Assembly: GCA_019054805.1 (NCBI GenBank)
Contig: JAHQIY010000017.1
Location: forward strand, 930,001 to 994,000
Direction: 5' to 3'
DNA length: 64,000 nucleotides
From: Brachionus manjavacas
Lineage: Eukaryota > Rotifera > Eurotatoria > Ploima > Brachionidae
Position numbers and translations under genes: made by a program
Notes under the pieces: generated by a model
Told to the model about the DNA's origin: nothing
Databases searched by the model: none
The model's input: the letters and a program-made list of their open reading frames with translations, nothing else
Shown: in pieces, positions 60,601-64,000 of the stretch
How positions within the stretch are numbered: the stretch's first letter is position 1
How the letters are laid out: each line of letters starts with the position of its first letter

Positions 60601-63140
60601 CTGAAATAAAAAAATTTGATTTTAATGATTTATTTTAAATAATTTTTTAGATTTTTTTTTTAATTAAAAATATCGATTGCGTTAGGATTACGTGCTGAAA
60701 TTGGATATTTTTTTTGAATTGTCAACCTTTCTTAAATTTGAGAGGAAATTTTTAAAGGGAAAAAAATTTAAAAAAATTAAAGTTATTTGATGATTGCTCT
60801 TAAAATTAAAGAAAAAATTAAAGCTCAAAAATCTAAAATTATAATTATTTTGAATTAAAAAAGTGATCGATTTTTTTAAAATTTTAATCAAATAAAAACA
60901 AAATTTAAAATTTTTCTAGGCTAGAAAAATTGGAATTTTTTTGACTCTTACTAATCTGCATTCGTATTTACCTATGTGACATAAATTACGCAGATCGACT
61001 TTTATCTGATAGACTCTATCAGATAATACGCTTGAAACACGAGATGACTTAACTAAAATTAATTTTTTTTTTAATTTTTTTGTTCTAAAATTTAAGAGAT
61101 AATGAAAATTATTTATGGTTCGGTTTGTAAATAACTAGTTCCGTTCTTTGAAGATAGGAAGTTTTTTGCAAATACGCCTTTCTAATCAAGGCAATAGACT
61201 TTACTAATGAGATTTTTTGAATAAATAATTTTTCCCAATTTAATAAAAAATTACACAAATATTTTTAGTAATTTTAGAGTTTATTGATTTATTTTCTTCG
61301 AAGATAAACAGGAAAAGCTGAAATATTAATCTTAATAAGAATAAAAAAAAGGTAAAACTTAGATTATCAAAAAATGATTGACATTTGTGTTTTAGCAATT
61401 GATTTCTGAATTGATTAAAATTGAAATGAATTCTAATTAGAATTGATTTTGAAATAGCTTTGCAGAGACTTTAAGACGTAAAACCATTTAAATAATAAAA
61501 TTTAGAACCTGAATTATCAAAGCTCATAAATTTTAATGTCATTTTTAATACATTTTTTTGCTATTTTTGGACCTAATATTCTGTTTTGATTCAAAAAATT
61601 AAGATTTTTTTTCCCAAATATATTTGATGAATTCTAGATTTAAAAGAAGAAAATCTACATTAAAACGATCAATATTCCGCATTATCAGACGCTTGGAGAA
61701 AATTAAATGCTTTAAACGAAAAAATTTAATTTATGACCAATTTTCATATATTAAGTTTAAAACTTAGATAAAAAATTAATCTAATTATTTATTAGGTGTG
61801 TACTTAATTCGATTTGGTTTGAAAATTACTTGGCACAAATAATTTCAGTATTTTATCTATATTTTTATCATTTAGTCAAAATTAGTTATTTAATAATTAT
61901 TTTCAGCATTTGTGCTTTTTCGTTGAAAATTAAAAAAAATACCAATTTTAACCAAAATCTATATTTATTAATTATCTGTGATAAATATTTGTATTGACTG
62001 AATATTCAATTATTTTTACACAGCTAGTCTTTTTTAGAAAAAATTACCGAAGTAAAATAATATAAGAAATGCTAGATTTTATTTAACTAATGATTACTAT
62101 TAAGATTAAATTGGGAAAAAATTTAAACCATTATTATGTTGAGTTTAAGTGATTTTTAATATTAATAGAATTATATCTGTAAAATGTCTCAATGATTTTT
62201 CTGAATCTAATTGAAATTGAGTAGAAATAAAGGAAAATTTCCATAAATTGTAATTAATTTATTAATAACTTTGCAAAAAATAACGAGAAAATCATAGTTT
62301 TGCTTAAATTTCAATTAGATTTATTTTTAGACGGACATGTTGTAATTAATTAATTTTCAAGTTGTTTATTTTTGCTTAAAATTTGAAGTTTAATTTATTT
62401 TTCAATTTTCTGTTTCTGATAAAAATTTTTAAATTGCCAAAAAGTAAGAAAAAGTAGTTCATTAGAAAAAAAATGTTTAAGATATTTTCTAATGAGAGAA
62501 GTAAAATGTTTTTAAAGAAAGCATGAGAAATAGTTTTTTGAGCAAATAATAATTGATTAATAAAAAAATTTAAATCAATAAAATAGTCATTTTTTATTTT
62601 TAATTATTTTTCATTAACTAAAAGCGCGTTGTGCAAATTGTGAGTTTAAAAAATAGTTTATTAAATGTTCAAATCTATATTTAACTAAACTAAGGAAAAT
62701 TCACACAATTAAATTAAATATTTTTAAATAAAAAAAATTTTTCTTATCACAAAAAAAATGGAAATTATATATTACCTCATTTTTTTTGGATATTTTAAAC
62801 TTATGTCAGATTAGTATCATTTCTTGGATACTCAAATACATCCCATGGTTAATTATTTTTTTTTTTTAACAGTAATCAAAAATTAATTAACTATAATTTC
62901 TAAACAATAATCAATTTTTTAATGATAATGAATCAAGAATTTTTTTTCTAATTATTCATAAGGTTTCCCATTGTTCAACGCAAGATCGAGTTGCTTTATT
63001 CAAAAGAATTAAAATTTTTAAATGATAAATTGAAGTTTATGATAAGATTTTGCTGATCATTCTCAAAAAATAATTATAAAAATTTTTTTTTTGTATTTTT
63101 TGCAGAGACATTCAAATTAATATCATGCTGTACCACAACA
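60601..63140. other. Long AT-rich stretch, no gene seen
   Basis: Upstream of the GPCR. No ORF with coding character, no transposon protein and no clear repeats. A GPCR 5' exon may lie here unseen. Confidence 0.4.
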
Positions 63141-63144
63141 AGTA

Positions 63145-63345
63145 TTATGAATTAAGAATAGGACCGCAGTGGAAATATTGCACAGCCTTTTCAGGAAGAT
63201 ATGGTACCCATAAGTCATACCAGAAGACTGGTCAAAAAGTTTCTTAGCCAAGCTTCCGATGAAAGAAAACAAAATGATTATTGACAATTGGCCAGGAATA
63301 ACACTACTACCAATAGCAGGAAAAGCATTCTGCTAAATTACTCTG
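63145..63345 (+). mobile_element. LINE RT N-terminal fragment
   Basis: Translation of 63219-63332 gives PEDWSKSFLAKLPMKENKM and NWPGITLLPIAGKAFC, the P-x-x-W...K-x-x-x-x-x-N-W-R-G-I-T-L-L...K block at the start of LINE RT (G replaces R via P-G). Ends at a stop; nothing follows. Confidence 0.75.
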
Positions 63346-63349
63346 GGCA

Positions 63350-64000
63350 GATAACAATATGATGACCATTCTATTCAAATAAAAGGAATTATTTCAAAAT
63401 AAAGATAAAAGAATTTCTAAATTTAAAATTTTTTATTTAAAAAAAAAAATAATTAATTCATCAGTTGAGATAACAGTTCGAATTTTATTTTATTTTTTCT
63501 TTACTTGATTGCCAGCTGATTTAATTTGATTATCAGTAAATAATAAATTTTATGTTCTAGTCTAACAAATTTACTAGCTTTATTTTCGATTTAATTGTGC
63601 CCCATTTATTGTTCTTGAATATCATGACTCGACAATGTTATTTGTTCCTGTTAAATCTAAAAAGTTTAATAAGATCATTTAGGTTCCGAAATTTGATTGA
63701 AAAAGTGAACTTTCTCGTTTACATTTCCCTTGCCAAAGATAGATTTCAATCCATTTTATTTTCTATTTTACTATCACATTTTTTATCATTATTTTAGATT
63801 AGACGAATAAATATCCATTTCCTCTTTACCACTATCCTTTTTTTTCGCGTTTTTTTTTAATTAAATATATTTTTTTTAAAAATATAAGTAATTTTACATA
63901 AGTAATTAATTTATAAAAAAAATTATTATTCAAAAAAAATTTATTTATCTTAAAAATCTGTTCAAAATAAATGAGGATTTAAAATTTTTATATTTATTTA
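63350..64000. other. AT-rich end of window, no gene seen
   Basis: A plus-strand ORF at 63597-63797 is Phe/Leu-rich translation of AT DNA and is not supported. Confidence 0.4.

Overview
This window looks like animal nuclear DNA: very AT-rich, with spliced genes (GT-AG introns from about 47 bp to over 10 kb) and animal gene families (ORMDL, a Cip/Kip CDK inhibitor, DHX35, a CEP126-like centrosomal protein, a rhodopsin-like GPCR). The base composition, the short introns and the mix of MULE, KRBA2-type integrase, LINE and Ty3/gypsy elements suggest a rotifer such as Brachionus, but that is inference and another AT-rich invertebrate is possible. No prokaryotic features, CRISPR arrays or rRNA genes were seen.

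Host genes in order: a 180-aa Cys-tailed protein on minus (463-1061); a 787-aa Glu-rich repeat protein ending in a CaaX-like box (6168-8643, plus); ORMDL (13027-13592, minus, three exons, 153 aa); a CDK inhibitor with an N-terminal CDI domain and a C-terminal PIP-box-like tail (25550-26543, minus); DHX35 (30735-43671, minus, two exons around a 10.8-kb intron); a small coiled-coil ORF immediately upstream of DHX35 on the same strand (43685-43933); a nine-exon CEP126-like gene (49498-57097, plus); and a GPCR (59536-60600, minus). I rebuilt the exon joins by hand; all of them keep the reading frame.

The rest is mostly transposon debris. A young Ty3/gypsy element with two LTRs that look identical lies antisense inside the DHX35 intron (34029-41844). 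It carries gag, protease, RT, RNase H, integrase, a chromodomain and an envelope-like region, broken by single-base frame changes. A LINE at 15.7-19.4 kb was cut by a MULE-type DNA transposon exactly at the codons of the RT active site. Two more TIR elements with about 9-bp target duplications lie at 10862-11223 and 32385-33207. A broken KRBA2/SCAND3-type integrase gene (20040-21598), Tc1/mariner remnants (5013-5316, 55770-56060), many LINE fragments, and several long hairpins or foldbacks (14724-15046, 47594-48934, 51300-52960, 54390-55282) fill much of the space between and inside genes.

The genes do not form one pathway. The possible functional links are the tight DHX35/small-ORF pair, which could share a transcript, and the way transposons have enlarged the DHX35 and CEP126-like introns without touching the exons.
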